The position numbers and the translations under genes were made by a program. A model generated the notes under the pieces. That model did not search any database. It saw only the letters and a program-made list of their open reading frames with translations, and was not told the DNA's origin. Of a stretch of DNA of 64,000 bases, positions 35,748 through 47,224 are shown one piece after another. The number at the start of each line of letters is the position of its first letter. Positions within the stretch are counted from its first letter, which is position 1. Origin of the DNA: Lineus longissimus (taxonomy: Eukaryota > Nemertea > Pilidiophora > Heteronemertea > Lineidae); NCBI RefSeq assembly GCF_910592395.1, contig NC_088324.1:4056953-4120952 (forward strand). The letters run 5' to 3'.

Positions 35748-36212
35748 TCATGTACCCCTTGTAACCTTGTAAACGATATATTCCTTGTAACCAATGTATC
35801 TCTTGTAACCGATGTATCCCTTGTAACCAATGTATCTCTTGTAACCGATGTATCCCTTGTAACCAATGTATCTCTTGTAACCGATGTATCCCTTGTAACC
35901 AATGTATCTCTTGTAACCGATGTATCCCTTGTAACCAATGTATCTCTTGTAACCGATGTATCCCTTGTAACCAATGTATCTCTTGTAACCGATGTATCCC
36001 TTGTAACCAATGTATCTCTTGTAACCGATGTATCCCTTGTAACCAATGTATCTCTTGTAACCGATGTATCCCTTGTAACCAATGTGTCTCTTGTAACCGA
36101 TGTATCCCTTGTAACCAATGTATCTCTTGTAACCAATGTATCCCTTGTAACCAATGTATCTCTTGTAACCGATGTATCACTTGTAACCAATGTATCTCTT
36201 GTAACCGATGTG
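35748..36212. repeat. Minisatellite, 36-base unit of two 18-base halves
   Basis: About 26 tandem 18-base monomers CTTGTAACCRATGTATCY, alternating between an A form (CCAATGTATCT) and a G form (CCGATGTATCC) to make a higher-order 36-base unit. Because 18 is divisible by three, several frames stay open across it on both strands. Confidence 0.95.
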
Positions 36213-36720
36213 TTCACACATCTCAATTTGAATTCAAAGCGCATTACTCAATCCGCTTTCCAAAGGGAATTGAGTAGTTTACATTTTAAAGAGAGTTTGC
36301 ACATGCACTGACACGACTTTCTGTTTTCTCACAGGGCTATCGCATTTTCTAGTACATACAAATAATTTACACTGTTCATACTGTTTCTGCCATTTCACTG
36401 AATATCAAGTGCCGACGGAGAATAAGGAGAAGAATGGGAAGACTTAGGGCGAGTAAGTCTTTGCCTGCGTTGCATTTATTTCTTCTGCACGCCTGGTGCA
36501 CTGAGCACGGTAACGGCGCATTACCGTTCTCTCCAAGACGGCTGCCAAATTTGCGGCCGATCGAGGTGATTACATTTTGCCCGATTTCTCCATTTCCAGC
36601 GCGAGTTATGACTTGCCAGTTGGTGAGTACATTTTTCGCTATGCTGTGTACAAGCCGCCTTGCAAAATTCCTTGTACTTTCTGAGTAAACAGCGTTGAAA
36701 ACATCGAAGCGAGTGCACGG

Positions 36721-37413
36721 GGGTCGTACTAAAAGGCGTCCAGTAGCGTCCAGTTCCGACCAGTGGCGTCCAGTGCTTTATTATTGGTAACACGACAAGG
36801 CCTATCGCACCCATCGGTAACACGACAAGGCCTACCATGCCCATCGGTAACACGACAAGGTCAAGGCCTATCGCACCCATCGGTAACACGACAAGGCCTA
36901 CCGTACCCATCGGTAACACGACAAGGCCTACTGCACCCATCGGTAACACGACAAGGCCTATCGCACCCATCGGTAACATGATGAGGCCTACCACACCCAT
37001 CGGTAACATGACAAGGCCTACAACACCCATCGGTAACACGACAAGGGCTACCGCACCCATCGGTAACACGACAAGGCCTACCGCACCCATCGGTAACAAG
37101 ACAAGGCCTACCGCACCCATCGGTAACACGACAAGGCCTACCACACCCATCGGTAACATGACAAGGCCTTTTTTAGATCAACCAACCAAAACAAACATGG
37201 CGCCCAGTCATTTCACTGGTCTCAATAACAGATTGATTTTCAAATTATGATTACTCAGGAATGGCTGGTTAAAACTCTATGAAACTTTCAGATTACATAG
37301 ATAAGGGATGCATTGACACTTTAGAAGTGGTTTTGATACAAAAACCCCAATAATAAAGCACTGGACGCCAATGGTCGGAACTGGACGCTACTGGACGCCA
37401 TTTAGTATGACCG
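36721..37413. mobile_element. MITE with 8-base target duplication and internal minisatellite
   Basis: Terminal inverted repeats of about 65 bases start GGGTCGTACTAAAAGGCGTC on the left and CGGTCATACTAAATGGCGTC on the right, with GCGTCCAGTAGCGTCCAG inside both. GTGCACGG flanks the element on each side (36713-36720 and 37414-37421). The core is a 27-base minisatellite. The TSD length suits hAT-, P- or Merlin-type elements; the superfamily is not assigned. Confidence 0.85.
36783..37167. repeat. 27-base minisatellite inside the MITE
   Basis: About 14 units based on CCATCGGTAACACGACAAGG followed by CCTAYYR. One unit carries a 6-base insertion near 36860. The unit is a multiple of three, so open frames through it are not evidence of coding. 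Confidence 0.95.
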
Positions 37414-37704
37414 GTGCACGGTATCTTCTCTAACGGTAACGGCGTAGCTCACAAAAACACGGAGCACGGTAACGTCGTTGCAATTTTCGCTATATTCAGT
37501 CATGTGAGCGTTATCCCTTGGATTTCAAACTCCTTTCCCCCTGAATTCCAACTACAGTGAGTGAGGCTCAAGTCCTGGTCGCACATTGGTGATGTACAGG
37601 GTGAGTCAAAAAAAATGTCCCTCCGCATGAATGAGTTAAAAATATGCAACGTGGAAAATAATAAAACCGACTTTACCATTAATTAGCTATGGATGTTGGC
37701 TAGC

Positions 37705-38935
37705 AATGCTGAAATGAAATGGTCCAGGGACCATGTGCTCACCTGTTGTCAAAGGACATTAAGACATTTTAAAAGAGAGGAGAAACATATTTTCACTTTT
37801 GATGTTTGGCCCCCTATTGGCCAAACCGTGAATCGTATGACTCCAAGATTCAGTCTCTGAGTATGGGTCACCCAGGGGTACATTTGTACCAAGTTTGAGA
37901 CCTCTGGCTGAATTGGTTACAAAACATGACACCATTGACTAACGGCGGTGCCGTCGGCAAACTTTGACCTCTGTGACCTTGAAAAATAGTTCAAATCAAA
38001 AACCCGGAGGATATGTGATGTCCCATTAGTAGAAGTACCTACCATATTTTTTTCAAATTTTTCGAACCAGTAATAAGGGAGAAAACACATTTTTTTCATT
38101 TTTGACCTTTGGCCCCCTGGTGGCCAAACCGTGAAATATATAAGGCCGGGATTTGATCTCTGGGTAGTGGTCACCCAGGGGCACATGTGTACCAAGTTTG
38201 AGTTCAATAGCTTCAGCGGTTACAAAACGTGCCATCATTGACTAATGGCGGTGCCGTCGGCGAACTTTGACCTCTGTGACCTTGAAAATTAGGTCAAATC
38301 AAAAACCCGGATGATATGTGATGTCTTATTAGTAGAAGTACCTACTATATTTTTTTCAAATTTTTCGGACCAGTAATAAGGGAGAAAATGCAGTTTTTCA
38401 TTTTTAACCTTTGGCCCTCTGGTGGCCAAACCGTGAAACATATAAAGCCGGGATTTAGTCTCTGAGTAGCGGTCACCAAGGGGTACATGTGTATCAAGTT
38501 TGAGTTCAATAGCTTCAGCGGTTACAAAACGTGCCACCATAGACTAATGGCGGTGCCGTCGGCGAACTTTGACCTCTGTGACCTTGAAAATTAGGTCAAA
38601 TCAAAAACCCGGAGGATATGTGATGTCTTATTAGTAGAAGTACCTACCATATTTTTTTCAAATTTTCGGACCAGTAATAAGGGAGAAAATGCATTTTTTC
38701 ATTTTTGACCTTTGGCCCCCTGGTGGCCAAACCGTGAAACATATAAGGCTGGGATTTGGTCTCTGAGTAGCGGTTACCAAGGGGTACATGTGTACCAAGT
38801 TTGAGTTCAATAGCTTCAGCGGTTACAAAACGTGCCACCCATGTCTAACGACGACGACGGACGACGACGACGGACGACAGACGACGGACGCTGCGTCATT
38901 GTAAAGGCTCACCACAGGTGAGCCAAAAACCGTTC
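37705..38935. mobile_element. GCTCACCT/AGGTGAGC element with four monomers
   Basis: It starts AAATGAAATGGTCCAGGGAC and ends CACCACAGGTGAGCCAAAAA. The GGCCAAACCGTGAA phrase recurs at about 37819, 38122, 38425 and 38727, giving a period of about 302 bases. A CGA-type run lies near 38850-38890. This is an older, longer relative of the copies at 25.8, 31.1 and 49.7 kb. Confidence 0.8.
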
Positions 38936-39519
38936 CGCTGCACCTTCGCATATTGCCCAGAGACCCCATTGTTCACCGGTGTCCAAAATGGTTAAAGGTA
39001 AGATTTTTGATTGTGAATAATACCTATGATGTTATACATTAATCACCAGCAGTCAACATTTTGGATAAAGTGCTCCTCTGCATGTGTCCTTTTTTCTTTA
39101 TTCTTTCATTATTGGTATTTAGGGGGAGCATGGGCCTACTTTTAATAGAAACGCATGGTTTTCAACCCGGAATTTCATTTTCACAAGCTGTAGGAAAATG
39201 GAATAGCCTTGTTTGCGGACGATTTTGGACACTAGTGAACAATGGGGTCTGTAGACAATACGCGAGGTCGCAGCTGAATGACTTTTTGAGCATAGGTAGT
39301 CAACATCAATAGCTAAAGAAATGGCTTGGAATTCTTTTGCTCTGTCCTAATATCTTTGCAGACCAGTGTACATTATGTCCTCAGTTGGCTGGATGGTACA
39401 GGAGTGTCCATTTAATCCTGGCCAATGGTGACTCTTTTGGTGCACTATCTATATGGGGACACTCCATACAATTACGTACAAAACGGAACCACTGACACTG
39501 ACAGGGTTTTATTTTCCAA

Positions 39520-39621
39520 TTGAATTACCCCTCTATGCTGGTGGACCCCTTCTCTAGCATTTGTACAAGAGTGTCCCCAGTTGACACCCCTCTATGCTGG
39601 TGGCCCCCTTCTCTAACATTT
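39520..39621. repeat. Short tandem duplication
   Basis: CCCCTCTATGCTGGTGGMCC and CTTCTCTARCATTT occur twice, separated by GTACAAGAGTGTCCCCAGTT. The second copy is interrupted by the element starting at 39622, and its missing part resumes at 40086. Confidence 0.75.
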
Positions 39622-40085
39622 CGTCGCTGTACTATGAAAACCTCGTATCTGAAGTTTTTCAGTAGAGGCCTAAATGAAAACCTCGCATCTTCACAAAGTG
39701 TTAAAAAATCATTTATGAGGTTTTCGTTTTAAAGAATTTTGCATTTCTTCCTTAGGCCGGTAGAGTAATTGGAATTGCTAATACCCAGAATAAAACCTTG
39801 TCCCCAGGGGTCCTTCCATACCTTTCAAACACAGCCACGAATTGATGCACTTTCTCCAGAAAAGCCTCTGAATAAAAATTTCAGATACGAGGTTTTCACA
39901 ACTTTGAACAGATTTTGGAGGAAATCAGATACGATGTTTACATGAAGCTTATTTGGGGGCGTTCTAATAGCTAGACAACAATGAGGGACCTCTAAGCATT
40001 TGCAGAATGAAATTCTGTTCCTTTTGAAACCATGAAGCGAAAATGGGCAAAATGTCTGATACGTGGTTTTCATAGTACAGCGACG
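39622..40085. mobile_element. MITE with 4-base target duplication
   Basis: Inverted ends CGTCGCTGTACTATGAAAAC and its complement at 40065-40085, with ATTT on both sides (39618-39621, 40086-40089). The filled site is confirmed by the upstream tandem copy, which continues ATTTGTACAAGAGTGTCCCC without interruption. Four-base duplications occur in Chapaev-like elements, among others; the superfamily is not assigned. It lies about 55 bases beyond the donor of the recombinase exon. Confidence 0.75.
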
Positions 40086-40141
40086 ATTTGTACAAGAGTG
40101 TCCCCAGTTGACACAAAAGCTTAAAAGAGTATTAGACTTAC

Positions 40142-41890
40142 CCTCTTCCGGATTTACAACGATTTCTTCCAAACTTTTCCCCTGGTGAGTACTGAAGTTT
40201 CCGCTTTCCATTGCAATGAGAAGTTTTGACACTCGGGCTGTCTGTAGAGTTTCATCTGGAAGGCGATAAAATTCTCTGTGCACGCGAATGTCATGACCCA
40301 AGAAGTTCGCAAGAATATCCAGTTCATTTTCCTTAAGATTGAGAATCTGTGACAGTGTTGCGATTTGTTTTCGCAACTTCGTTGATTTCAGCAAGTCAGG
40401 GTATTTTGCCCCACAGGAAGTGCTAAAATCTCGTAGCGTGTCACTACCTCTAATATGCCCTTCTGAACTTCTGTTGGAACAAGCAAATATGAACTGATTT
40501 GATGGACTGACACCAGCAAGTGTACGGGTCTCAATCGATTTCTCTATGCACTTTGTCATATGTGCAGTGAGAAGAACTGGCACAGTCCTTCCGCGCTTGC
40601 CTACTATTTCAACTCTCCTCAGAATCTTCGATAGTTTTTGTTCCAGAGGTGACAATGACCCAGTAATGTCTTCTTGTCCTGTTTGATGTAGTTGCTTGAA
40701 GTCTTCTAGTTTCATCTTAGAAACTTCGCCTTGTCTTCTTCTGTTGAATAGAATCACCTGTGTGAGAGTTGCCTCAATGAGCTCACGCCACGAGTTCTTC
40801 ACATCTTCAAGAGCCTCGAGTTTCGCAAGTGCTTTTGTGGCAACATCTTTCAGATGCTTGGTCAACAGAGCACAGTCACTAGTTAGTGGAATTAGCTTGA
40901 CCTTATTGCGTTTCAATTCTCCAAGTTGGCGCAAGGCATGAGTGGATACATCATCTGTCCAGTTTTCCTCATACATTTCAATGAAGTTTTGACACCTCTC
41001 GGTTTCTGTTTTGTCACCAGCACTTAAAGCGTCTCTTTTCATCAACTTGGCACACTTTTTAAGAGAATGTCCGATCTTCAATGCAAGCGATGGTGTCCTC
41101 ATGGAATGGTCAGTTGGATTAAACCCCGATACATTCAAAGCAGAGATAACAATCAGGTCGAACTTCGTTGTACAAATGAAATTGGAAAGTGTAGCGGAGG
41201 GTTGATCACTTTCTATACGCAAATTAATCAACAGCCTCGCAACTTCCCGAAGAGTATTTCGCATTGCTGAAAACTGGTCCCTATCATGACCTTGTTTCTT
41301 GTATAGTTTGTTTGCTAATTTAAGGATCAACTGGTCACTTTTCACCACCCTTGACACTTCATCATGGGACAAAGAACAGAGAATTTCCTTCACACCCTCA
41401 GAAACTCCTGGTGCTGACGGCAGCAGCATTCTGGCTGATTCAACAACACGGGAATGTTTGCGAGGCTCTTTTTTGGTTGCCATATTACACCTTCGGACAT
41501 GCTTCCACAAGTCAGATTTGACATAGAATGCCAGGCAATATTCACATGGAACATAGTCAGTGTAAGGTGTTGAGATTTGCGGTCTATAAGCAACAACAAG
41601 TGTCCCTTTTCCATTGCGAATCACATCAGTGTTGTGAAGGTAATTCCCAAGATTCCTGAGATATGCGAACTGAGCATTCCGTTCTGATTGATCTTTTATC
41701 ATCTCACATCTTTGTACTTCCGACTCCTCCTTATGGACTGAGAGCATGTGACGAGTCAACTTGAGCTTGAAGCCTTTCAAACAAAATGGGCAGTAGTGCA
41801 ACTTGTCATACTTTCGGCTATCAGAGTTGTCGCACTCCATCACCAGGATCGAATCAGAGGTACTGTCCGGGGACTTCTTTTCACTGGCAG
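40142..41890 (-). CDS. Main exon of SET/recombinase gene: zinc fingers plus tyrosine-recombinase-like domain
   Basis: A 1749-base exon with TTACAG acceptor (41892-41891) and GTAAGT donor (40141), phase 1-1. Numbering from MMECDN: a C2H2 finger at 18-37 (CPFCLKGFKLKLTRHMLSVH); a second C2HC finger at 100-119 (CEYC...H115...C119); then a helical region. A recombinase-like C-terminal half follows, with Arg I in FNRRRQGEVSKMKLEDF (about 367-382), Arg II in TKLRKQIATLSQ (488-499), LANFLGHD with His517, and a candidate nucleophile Tyr526 in HREFYRLP. R-x-GE, (H/K)-x-x-R, LGH and Tyr in this order are the tyrosine recombinase signature, as in phage integrases and Crypton elements. The usual His of HxxR is Lys here. 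It could be an active YR, a domesticated one, or a DNA-binding remnant. Confidence 0.7.
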
Positions 41891-41892
41891 CT

Positions 41893-42908
41893 GTAAGTAA
41901 AAGCCTGGCATCAATCCCTGTTCAAAACGATGTTTTTAAAACAGTTCTGAGGACCATTTCTAAATCAATAAATCTTTAAGCCCTTTAAAGAAATGTCCCA
42001 CCAAAAGGTGAATAGGCTACCTGGATTCTGCACTTCTGCACCACAGGAAAAATATGGTCAATACCCCATGCAGAATTCTGAACCATTATGTTTCCACTAT
42101 TCCAGGATATTCTGCACTTAGATTACGTAGGGTGAAAATCTTAGTGATGAACTTCCTTTGTTTCACCATCCTTAAAGTCCAATAATGGTCCTATAAAGAC
42201 TTTGCTCACTCTGTTGAGAGCTAAAAGCCAATGAGACAGAAGTGAGAGGGTATCTTAGCGAAACGAAAATAATGGCCCTTGGACATGTCAATGCTGGATG
42301 TGACTCCAGAGACTGATGATGTTACATCAACAATGACGACACAAAACCTGAGGCGAATGGGCATGAGAGCATGATTTGGATGCGCTTGGAAATGGGCGCT
42401 TTTTACTTGATTGGATATGCTACTGACAGATTTGAACAAAACTGGATGTGATTGTTCTTTGATGATCTGGGATCATGTTGCAATGAACTATTATGTGGTA
42501 GAGAAGGAAAAACGTTTTCGTCATTATGTGATCCGCCCCTACTTATTTATATACCATTGGAACAGGGAGTAGGATACAATGTGGCTGCCTTATTGGTTAT
42601 CAGACCATGCCCATTTTTGAAAGGGACCATCCTATACTCATGACCACAAAACATGCACAAAAATGTGCCTTGATCAGGAAAATCACTGTAGTTATGTCTT
42701 CATACTTTCCCCTTTTGCAAAACTGATCAAATTTTTGGATACTATTACTAAGGTTCTAAACTTTCCAAAAATGTATTGTTTGTTCCTAGGATGTATAACA
42801 AAAAATGGCTATTTATCTTTAAAAATTCGCATAACATTGGATTTTTTCCTCCTGTATCACCTTAACCTGTGACTATGAAATTGCCAAAAATTACGGTTTT
42901 CAACTTAC
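41893..42908. other. Intron, nothing supported
   Basis: Intron between the recombinase exon and the acidic exon at 42909. No repeats with clear ends and no alternative exon were found. Confidence 0.35.
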
Positions 42909-43115
42909 ACTCTTTTGATGATTTTTTTTTGTTGATTTTACTTCTGGTTGCTAAGTTGGCATCCTCCTTCTCTGAAGTACTATCTGGTAGAGACTCATCA
43001 ATTGGCTTCAACTTGGACTTTTCTTTGCGTGCTTTTAATTGTTGCAGCATATTCAAGGGATCGATGATCTCACTTCTGAGTGATTCAGATTCTGAATCAG
43101 AAACCATCTCCTCAT
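42909..43115 (-). CDS. Acidic/charged exon of the same gene
   Basis: A 207-base exon, phase 1-1, with TTTTCAG acceptor and GTAAGT donor. It encodes EEMVSDSESESLRSEIIDPL, then KARKEKSKLKPIDESLPDST, and ends in a Lys/Ser-rich stretch. It joins in frame to the acidic exon at 43887 (YIP + D + EEM) and to the recombinase exon (KE + S + ASEKK). No fold is recognised; it looks disordered. Confidence 0.7.
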
Positions 43116-43886
43116 CTGAAAAGAAATCAGAACAGGAATTAGAGATCATGTACCAATTCGAAATGTTCATTTTGCCTGGGTGATACAATAAGAAAGTGAA
43201 ATAGTCCATGGACCATGTGCTCACCTAGTAGTAATCATGACAACATGGAACAAATGTTCATGATTGTCGAATAGAATAGCAGTGCAACCAGATGACCTTG
43301 GCCTAGTAAACTTAAGAAAGTGGTCGAAGAAATGATCCAGGGAGTGGCGCCGGCCCCACTGACCTACTTTGCCACTAAGTGTTTCACGACGGATGATGCT
43401 GCGTGATGGTAAAGGAAGCACTTAATTAAATACGCTGAAGGCGCCATGGCCTGAGGCTCGTCACACTGAATCTTTGGATGGGGGTAAAACATCATGATCT
43501 TGCAAATGGTAAGAATCAAAAAGCAATTCATGGGTAGGTCTCTGAAATCGTGGAAGAAAACTGCTGCCACATAGCAAAATGCTGCTATTTTGAAGAGATT
43601 CAGATCATAACGGTCACACACTGCGTGAGTTACTGCAGTGCCAGTGGCCAATCCGCACTCATGCACTGTTGAGTGCGGACAGATGTATCGTAATACACAT
43701 ACGATACATAGGAATCGTATCAGCAATAGCTCACGCACAGTGTGACCCTTATGTCTGCAGTTGCAGAATGTGAACCATGATCGCCAGGGCCAAAAACTCC
43801 TTTTTATCGCATTTACAATTTCCTGACCATTACTGTCAAATTACCCACATTGGGGAGTGGGGACCATAGTAAATAATTGTCTTTAC

Positions 43887-44171
43887 CTGGAATGTAGTCC
43901 TCATCAGATGAATGGTCCAGTGCTTCATCACCGGATATATCCATCCTTGAAACACATGAACTGCCTGGTGCAGTTTTCGAACTGCCAGCTCTTGGGGCTA
44001 CATGGCGAGTAGAAATGTCATCAGGCGGTGTGGTGTTTGACTGTTCTGATCCAGCGGCTGAGCTTGAGGAAGGCGACTCAGGAGATACAGGTATTTCTGC
44101 AACTGCTGGCTTATCATCAACAGACTCACTTGATGTAACCGGAGGACTGGCACCACAGGCAGCCACCTCTG
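43887..44171 (-). CDS. Acidic Ser-rich exon, copy 1 of a tandem set
   Basis: A 285-base exon, phase 1-1, with a good TTCTTCAG acceptor and GTAAAG donor. It encodes SSESVDDKPAVAEIPVSPES, then EQSNTTPPDDISTRHVAPRA, and ends DEALDHSSDEDYIP. The low-complexity acidic Ser/Pro sequence suggests a disordered, phosphorylated linker. This is the copy with both splice sites intact nearest the recombinase exon. Confidence 0.7.
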
Positions 44172-44442
44172 CTGAAGAAAAAAAAATACAGTTCGAGTTT
44201 AGCCAAGACAGCTCATATGCAATGGCTTACTAAACCATAGAAAATGTTGTCAACAGGGTTACTCCCTTGTAAGAATGTAAAATGATTGGGGACCCCCACG
44301 AAATGTAAACTAACCTGCCAATGGTATACCTTTAGGCCAATGTGTGCATCATGTACACAAAATTACTAAATGTCCTCTAATAGATACTAGAGATGACTTT
44401 GAGTGGTGCCTTCCTTCTTCACTCAAGTGCATACAATGTTAA

Positions 44443-44752
44443 CCCTTTCGAGACTAAACTCAACGATCGTTCGCGTAACTTCCCTGGTGGCCGGAACTCG
44501 ACGATCGTCGAGTTAGGCCTACCCGATTCAAATTTCCCGCCGGACTCCCCTGAACACCAGGATCGTTTAGAGTCAAAGCCAGCGCAATGACGTCATTCTA
44601 GGGGGAATACCCTTTCGATTCATATGCGATATCACTTATTTAGCTGCAGTTTTCGATGGTTCTGAGCAGTTTTTAGCAGGTAATTCTGAATTTGCTTGGA
44701 TAAATCAGGCCACCAGGGTGGGTTAGCGCCGGATAAATTAGTCTCGAAAGGG
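44443..44752. mobile_element. TTAA-flanked MITE 1
   Basis: Inverted ends CCCTTTCGAGACTAAACT (left) and CCCTTTCGAGACTAATTT (right, complement). TTAA at 44439-44442 and 44753-44756. The interior contains ACGATCGTTCG and ACGATCGTCGA palindromes. TTAA with CCC termini is the piggyBac pattern (Kolobok is also possible). Confidence 0.8.
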
Positions 44753-44756
44753 TTAA

Positions 44757-45469
44757 GAGCCAATTTTTGAGAAGTTCAGACAATATCAGACACATTGGAT
44801 TGTTGACCCCTCAGTTTTGGCTGAGGCTTCTTTTGTGAGAAGGGTATGGTACCCCAACTTCAAATCCCAAAGCGTTTCGCGATTGACCTCTCTAACCAAA
44901 ACTACTAACCAAAACTGACCCTCAAAGATTTGAGAAATGGGGTCCTGAAATAGCCATTTTTCTGTCCGCAGCCCTTTTTGGACCCCCGTTTCTAAAATCT
45001 TTGAGGGTGTCCCAGTGAAATAACACCATAAACCTCTCAGGGCCCTTCCATATGAACAATATCTCCAATATAATTACTGGGATACCCTCAAAGATTGGAA
45101 ATAATGGTAGGTCTTACTATGGCAGATTATAGCCCGGACCATTTTGAGCGCCCCCCATTGGAAATCTTTGAGGGTGTCCCAGTGAAATAACTCCACTATT
45201 CTATTCTACCCCCACTGTAGTCTCAATATCAGGAAACAATTCACTGGGACACCCTCAAAGATTTTGTTTAGAGGGGTGTAAACTTGCAATTTTGTCTTTT
45301 GGCCAAAGGGACCCAAAATAGGGGGTGCTGTAGTTTTGGTTAGGAGAGGTCAATCACGAAACGCTTTGGGATTTTAAGTTAGGGTACCATACCCTTCTCA
45401 CAAAAGAAGCCTCAGCCAAAACTGGGGGGTCAACAATCCTCACTGTCTGAACTTCTCAAAAATTGGCTC
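44757..45469. mobile_element. TTAA-flanked element 2 with 145-base inverted repeats
   Basis: It begins GAGCCAATTTTTGAGAAGTT and ends with the complement, with TTAA at 44753-44756 (shared with MITE 1) and 45470-45473. Long inverted repeats reach about 44757-44910 and 45328-45469. The core has four inverted or direct copies of ATCTTTGAGGGTGTCCCAGT. There is no coding capacity. Confidence 0.85.
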
Positions 45470-45749
45470 TTAACTAATCACTTTGTAGTCCATTTTCTGC
45501 AACCAAAATCATACTTTCTCAGGATTTGCGATAGTACGGCCACCGAATCCCCCGCCATCGTGGCTCTGTATATAGACACTTTGTTGCACAGACGCGCTAC
45601 TGAACAACTGACTCTGCACTATACTGCCGTAGAAGAGAATGGTGAGTTAGTGTTTGCTAGGTCACAACCCATTTCCTGACAATTATTGTCAAATTACCCA
45701 TGTTTGGGAGCGGGGACCATGCCCGGGGGACCTAAGTAATTGTCTTTAC

Positions 45750-46037
45750 CTGGAATGTGCTCCTCAGTAGATGAATGGTCCAGTGCTTCATCATCGGAAG
45801 TATCCATCACTGACTCACATGAACCGTCTGGTGCAGTTTGCGAACTGCCAGCTCTTGGGGCTACATGGCGAGTAGAAATGTCATCAGGCGGTGTGGTGTT
45901 TGACTGTTCTGATGGTCCAGCGGCTGAGCTTAAGGAATGCGACTCAGGAGATACAGGTATTTCTGCAACTGCCGGCTTGTCATCAACAGACTCACTTGAT
46001 GTTACCAATGGATTGGCTGCAAATGTGGCCGCATCTG
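45750..46037 (-). CDS. Acidic Ser-rich exon, copy 2
   Basis: A 288-base exon, phase 1-1, with both splice sites intact (TTCTTCAG acceptor, GTAAAG donor). It encodes SSESVDDKPAVAEIPVSPES, then EQSNTTPPDDISTRHVAPRA, ending EHIP. It differs from copy 1 by about a dozen residues. The flanking intron sequence is also duplicated (45475-45560 with 46180-46275). Confidence 0.65.
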
Positions 46038-46189
46038 CTGAAGAAAAGACAGCTCTTATAAGATTCCTTTAGGCCAATTTGTGCATTATGTGCACAAAAT
46101 TATAAAATGTCCTCAAATAGATACTAGAGATCCACTTTGAGTGGTGGCTTCCTTCTTCTCTCAAGTGCATACGATGTTATAAAATCACT

Positions 46190-46400
46190 ATGCAGTCCAT
46201 TTTATGCAACCAAAATCATACTTTTGTTGCGATTTGCGATAGTACGGCCACCAAATCCCCGCCATTGTGGCTCTGTATACAGAAACACACATTCATGTAT
46301 GTGGTGTTGAACGGGGACGGCCCTCCATTTGGAAATTTGTACTATCCGGCCAAATGGGGACCCTCACCTTGCATGTCGGACAAATGGGGACTTACTGTAT
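46190..46400. repeat. Duplicated intron segment with inserted GGGGAC repeat
   Basis: 46180-46275 matches 45475-45570 (both contain GATTTGCGATAGTACGGCCA). After GTGGCTCTGTATA the copies part. Here a fragment of the GGGGAC family follows (GGTGTTGAACGGGGACG, GGCCAAATGGGGACCC). Confidence 0.7.
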
Positions 46401-46923
46401 TGGACAAAAATCATGAAGATTGTCTATCATTGCAACAACACTCCACCTATATTGAGGGAATATTGACTAAGAATCACGTTTCTGCCTATTTTCCATAGCT
46501 TCTTTAGTGTAAAAGTCGCTTCCAGACACAGTTCTACTTAGGGATTGATGAAGCAAGCTGGTTTTAATGAGTTTCTTTACTGGTATTACAAATCATCTGA
46601 AAATACTCAAAACTCTGGTATGAGACACGGGCTCGCCAAAATCAAGCAGGGGTGGGGGCGTAGATCAAAAGTGAAACTTTGGGAGGGGGTTGGGGGTTCT
46701 TTACCCTCATGTCTACTCCTTCAGATTCCAGAAACCCAGATAGCAAAATGCGGCCATTTTTAAGTGATTCAGATCTATTTTGTAGCAGAATCGGAACCTA
46801 GATCGCCAGGGCCCAAATCCTTTCGTCTCTGTTAGGCCTCGTGCAATTTCCTGACCAATATTATCAAATTACCCATGTTTGGGAGCAGGGACCATACCCG
46901 CGGGCCATAGCAATTGTCCTTAT

Positions 46924-47211
46924 CTGGAATGTGATCCTCAGCAGATGAATGGTCCAGTGCTTCATCATCACAAGTATCCATCACTGACTCACATGAATCG
47001 TCTGGTGCAGTTTGCGAACTGCCAGCTCTTGGGGCTACATGGCGAGTAGAAATGTCATCAGGCGGTGTGGTGTTTGACTGTTCTGATGGTCCAGCGGCTG
47101 AGCTTAAGGAATGCGACTCAGGAGATACAGGTATTTCTGCAAATGCCGGCTTGTCATCAACAGACTCACTTGATGTTACCAATGGATTGGCTGCAAATGT
47201 GGCCGCATCTG
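46924..47211 (-). pseudogene. Acidic Ser-rich exon, copy 3, donor lost
   Basis: A 288-base copy that stays open and keeps its TTCTTCAG acceptor. The donor reads CCAG|ATAAGG where copies 1 and 2 have CCAG|GTAAAG, so the GT is gone. It probably cannot be spliced in as an internal exon. Confidence 0.65.
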
Positions 47212-47224
47212 CTGAAGAAAAAAG

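Noticed and set aside
35748-36212. CRISPR-like direct repeat array
   Set aside because: The units are contiguous with no unique spacers, and the genome is eukaryotic.
35684-36311. Long open frames of 157-194 codons on both strands
   Set aside because: They are read from the 18-base minisatellite, whose unit is a multiple of three, so open frames arise automatically.
36521-37250. Open frames of 137 and 212 codons on opposite strands
   Set aside because: They run through the 27-base minisatellite of the MITE; no splice sites or protein-like composition.
34074-38838. Recurrent peptide MARFVTAEAIELKLGTHVPL on the minus strand
   Set aside because: It recurs because each monomer of the dispersed element keeps the frame over a short stretch; there is no start, splice context or complete domain.
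43364-43738. 124-codon minus-strand frame with hydrophobic stretches
   Set aside because: It lies in the intron between two phase-matched acidic exons and has no acceptor and donor that would keep the frame.
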